Below are positions 62,296-64,000 of a DNA stretch of 64,000 nucleotides, piece after piece. This stretch comes from Aquimarina spongiae (lineage in GTDB: Bacteria > Bacteroidota > Bacteroidia > Flavobacteriales > Flavobacteriaceae): positions 310,001 through 374,000 of the forward strand of contig NZ_FQYP01000005.1 in assembly GCF_900141785.1 (NCBI RefSeq), given 5' to 3'. The translations under genes were made by a program, and so were the position numbers. Position 1 is the first letter of the stretch. Every line of letters starts with the position of its first letter. A model generated the notes under the pieces. The model was not told the DNA's origin and ran no database searches. It saw only the letters and a list, made by a program, of their open reading frames with translations.

Positions 62296-62745
62296 TTAAT
62301 TTAAGTCTTCTAATCTTCTGATAGAAGATAATCCATTCATGATTTTGTTCTTTTGTTGAGTAAGAATGGTTTGTGTACTTGGCGGCAATGTCGTCTCAGA
62401 AAGCACATCATTATATTCCTCAACAGTTGCTTCTTCTCCTCTTATGGCTTCTTCTAGCATGGATTCTTCGTTATCTTTTGATAAAACGGACTTTACATCC
62501 ATCCATGCTCTATGCATTGTTCCAGTAATACTTCCTCCATTGTCCACTGGCTGACCAAAAGATTTAATTTCCGCTTTTAAAGCGTATCCAAAATCATGGC
62601 GTTCTTGCGCTTTTTGGTTAAAATAATTTTTGAGTCCACTGTGTTTAACGTTGTCTGCAGCTTTTTTAAACCCTTTTTCTGCATCATAGGTTTTTTCTAA
62701 AAGGTCATTTAATTTACCTCCTACTTTTTCAGAATACGTTGTCAT
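62296..62745 (-). CDS. DUF2383 (PA2169-type) four-helix bundle protein
   Basis: This 149-residue all-helical protein begins MTTYSEKVGGKLNDLLEKTY. Helical segments DAEKGFKKAADNVKHSGLKN, ERHDFGYALKAEIKSFGQPV and SMLEEAIRGEEATVEEYNDV match the PA2169-type ferritin-like fold of DUF2383. No metal ligands stand out. It belongs to a general-stress set and is paralogous in fold to the partial protein at 63676. Confidence 0.85.
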   Translation of the reverse strand: MTTYSEKVGGKLNDLLEKTYDAEKGFKKAADNVKHSGLKNYFNQKAQERHDFGYALKAEIKSFGQPVDNGGSITGTMHRAWMDVKSVLSKDNEESMLEEAIRGEEATVEEYNDVLSETTLPPSTQTILTQQKNKIMNGLSSIRRLEDLN

Positions 62746-62851
62746 AATAACAATTTATTTATTATTAGCGATAACATTATTTAGAGATGCTTATCGGTTA
62801 ACATCTATCTATTAGGTTGTATAGATATCTTTTTGGTTTGCTATACGTTGG

Positions 62852-62950
62852 TTAATTTCTTTTCCGTTTTTTGGAGTTTCCTGCGGTAATAGTGATGATA
62901 ATACCGGATGCTATTCCACTTATAAATATGAGTAAAAACTGAAGTCCCAT
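62852..62950 (-). CDS. 32-residue membrane peptide, tentative
   Basis: ATG at 62950 to TAA at 62852 encodes MGLQFLLIFISGIASGIIIT followed by a short basic tail (NSKKRKRN). One transmembrane helix plus a basic anchor is typical of real small membrane peptides, but the frame is very short. It lies upstream of the DUF2383 gene on the same strand. Treat as a candidate. Confidence 0.35.
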   Translation of the reverse strand: MGLQFLLIFISGIASGIIITITAGNSKKRKRN

Positions 62951-63150
62951 AAATGATGATTTTAAGATATACTTCAAAAATAGCTAGGTGTTTGAGGTGT
63001 TGGTTGCTCAAAAAATGTAATTGTTAACTCATTTAGAATTTAACTTTTTGTTTAGTAAGTAATTGTTCTATAGATGATTTGAGTTAATATTTGAACGGAT
63101 TAGACAAATGTGAAATTGAATAGTTTAAGATCTTTTGAAAAAATATAATT

Positions 63151-63360
63151 ATGATAAGAAAAGGTACAGAAGTAAAATGGAATTGGGGAAATGGGTACGC
63201 TACGGGTAAAGTAGAAGAAACATATTCAAAAAAAATTACCAAAACGATAAAAGGCACCGAGGTTACCAGAAATGGGGAGAACAATAACAAGGCATTATAC
63301 ATAAAGTTAGATGACGGTAATTATGCTTTAAAAAGTGAAAGCGAAGTAGAACGGATGTAG
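63151..63360 (+). CDS. DUF2945 (hypervirulence-associated TUDOR-like) protein
   Basis: This 69-residue protein begins MIRKGTEVKWNWGNGYATGK. The compact SH3/TUDOR-like DUF2945 pattern K-G-x-V-x-W-x-W-G-x-G...GKV is present and KALYIKLDDGNYALKSESEV closes it. The family is linked to stress and DNA-associated functions. It is followed 27 bp later by a paralogue, so the pair is a tandem duplication. Confidence 0.88.
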   Translation: MIRKGTEVKWNWGNGYATGKVEETYSKKITKTIKGTEVTRNGENNNKALYIKLDDGNYALKSESEVERM

Positions 63361-63387
63361 CATCAATTCATCAAAGATTTAAAAATA

Positions 63388-63618
63388 ATGATAAGAAAAG
63401 GTAATAAAGTGAAATGGAAAGAAAACAATACAGTTCGGAGTGGTATTGTAGAGGAGACATATGCTTATAAACAACAAAAAACGATAAGAAAGAGAAGTAA
63501 GACTTCATGCTTTAGTCGAGCCGTAAAAGCTTTATATATTAGGTTGAAAAATGGAAAACACGTACTCAAAAACGATAATGAGGTTTTTCTAGAAACATCC
63601 AATAATAAGTCAGAGTAA
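63388..63618 (+). CDS. DUF2945-like protein, tandem paralogue
   Basis: This 76-residue protein begins MIRKGNKVKWKENNTVRSGI. It is paralogous to the preceding gene but has a degenerate motif (the WG-x-G segment is lost) and an Arg/Lys-rich middle (KTIRKRSKTSCFSRAVK). It may therefore bind differently or have drifted. The tandem arrangement suggests a recent duplication. Confidence 0.8.
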   Translation: MIRKGNKVKWKENNTVRSGIVEETYAYKQQKTIRKRSKTSCFSRAVKALYIRLKNGKHVLKNDNEVFLETSNNKSE

Positions 63619-63675
63619 CAAGTATATAAACATACTGCTCAATATTTATTGATAGAAAACTAAATAACAATAACT

Positions 63676-64000
63676 ATGGAAATTGAAAAAGAAATGCAAA
63701 AATTACTTGAAATGATTTTTGAAGCGGAGAAAATGTACTTTGAGGCTGCACAAGAAGTTCAGTTGGTTGAATTTACAAGATTTTTAAATTTTCAAAGCTC
63801 GAAGAGGAATAAATTTGCTAACGAAATTGTTGAAGTTTTAACTTCACACAACATGGTTGCAACCATGTTGTATATAGAAAAGGGCATACGGTCTGAAAAT
63901 CAAGAAACATCGCTCTTAGGTAGAGAAAAATATATACATTTAATGATTAAATGTTTAAATTTTGATGGGGAACTGATAGATACGATTACAGAACTTTTGA
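63676..64000 (+). CDS. DUF2383-like four-helix protein, 3' end outside window
   Basis: The frame from ATG at 63676 is open to the edge (108 codons, no stop). It begins MEIEKEMQKLLEMIFEAEKM and continues with long amphipathic helices (FTRFLNFQSSKRNKFANEIV). The layout resembles the PA2169/DUF2383 helical bundle. It lies 57 bp after the DUF2945 paralogue, probably in the same transcript. The C-terminus is unseen, so the family call is provisional. Confidence 0.7.
   Translation, partial: MEIEKEMQKLLEMIFEAEKMYFEAAQEVQLVEFTRFLNFQSSKRNKFANEIVEVLTSHNMVATMLYIEKGIRSENQETSLLGREKYIHLMIKCLNFDGELIDTITELL

Noticed and set aside
1..64000. CRISPR array or cas genes
   Set aside because: No regularly spaced direct repeats with unique spacers and no Cas-like proteins were seen.
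1..64000. Integron integrase or intact transposase
   Set aside because: No tyrosine recombinase or DDE-type protein is encoded, so the attC-like sites have no local enzyme.

Overview
The window reads as a chromosome segment of a marine flavobacterium (Bacteroidota, Flavobacteriaceae, Aquimarina- or Kordia-like). The basis is low GC, a T9SS type-B sorting domain, many AraC-type regulators, SusE/lipocalin-style lipoproteins, DUF1328/DUF2383/DUF2945 stress proteins and Bacteroidota-type short leaders. Species assignment is inference only.

Layout. 1-1979: end of a glycosyltransferase gene (open at the window edge) and a nitronate monooxygenase. 2144-4962: accessory minus-strand genes (TfoX-like, SRPBCC, membrane AraC, unknown) separated by imperfect palindromes. 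4944-10280: a 1013-residue LRR/T9SS surface protein, a hypothetical gene, GC-rich repeats, a decayed coding region and a degenerate initiator-tRNA copy. 11094-17939: a stress-like block with a cold shock protein, AraC regulator, 38-residue basic protein, cupin, GroES-like protein, GT14-type transferase and a two-gene D-amino-acid operon (PLP racemase fused to a VanX-like dipeptidase, plus a DUF1611/DgcN-like P-loop protein). Two paralogous small proteins bracket this block. 17940-18942: debris, including an OmpA-domain pseudogene. 18942-26674: more minus-strand accessory genes (SRPBCC, serine hydrolase, AraC, ZIP transporter, NTF2-like, alcohol dehydrogenase, Crp/Fnr regulator, TPR protein). 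26674-36440: S24 peptidase-like protein, lipoproteins, HxlR/NmrA divergent pair, an SDR remnant and another minus-strand accessory block. 36975-46621: CotH kinase, metalloprotease, then a tight operon of HD-PycTM fusion, GH3 protein, a phosphatase/kinase-like/beta-barrel giant and an outer membrane protein. 46649-52710: SDRs, aldehyde dehydrogenase, two paralogous beta-barrels and cardiolipin synthase. 52804-64000: small stress and membrane proteins, AI-2E exporter, three paralogous AraC regulators, a catalytically degenerate SRAP protein, DUF3332/DUF748 proteins and DUF2383/DUF2945 proteins.

Most notable structure. Six or seven imperfect palindromes with an AAC/GTT outer stem, an asymmetric unpaired spacer and a GTRTAT/ATAYAC inner stem lie just 3' of accessory genes, nearly all on the minus strand. 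Their architecture resembles integron attC sites, and the three copies of a ~330-bp dispersed repeat (R1) each begin with a matching half-site directly 5' of an accessory gene block. No integrase is in the window, so this would be a scattered CALIN-like (attC without integrase) arrangement. That is a hypothesis a dedicated attC covariance search can settle.

Other coherent signals are FNR-type boxes next to a Crp/Fnr gene whose recognition helix fits them, a kinase-like domain inserted between a phosphatase and an outer-membrane barrel, and the racemase-dipeptidase fusion.
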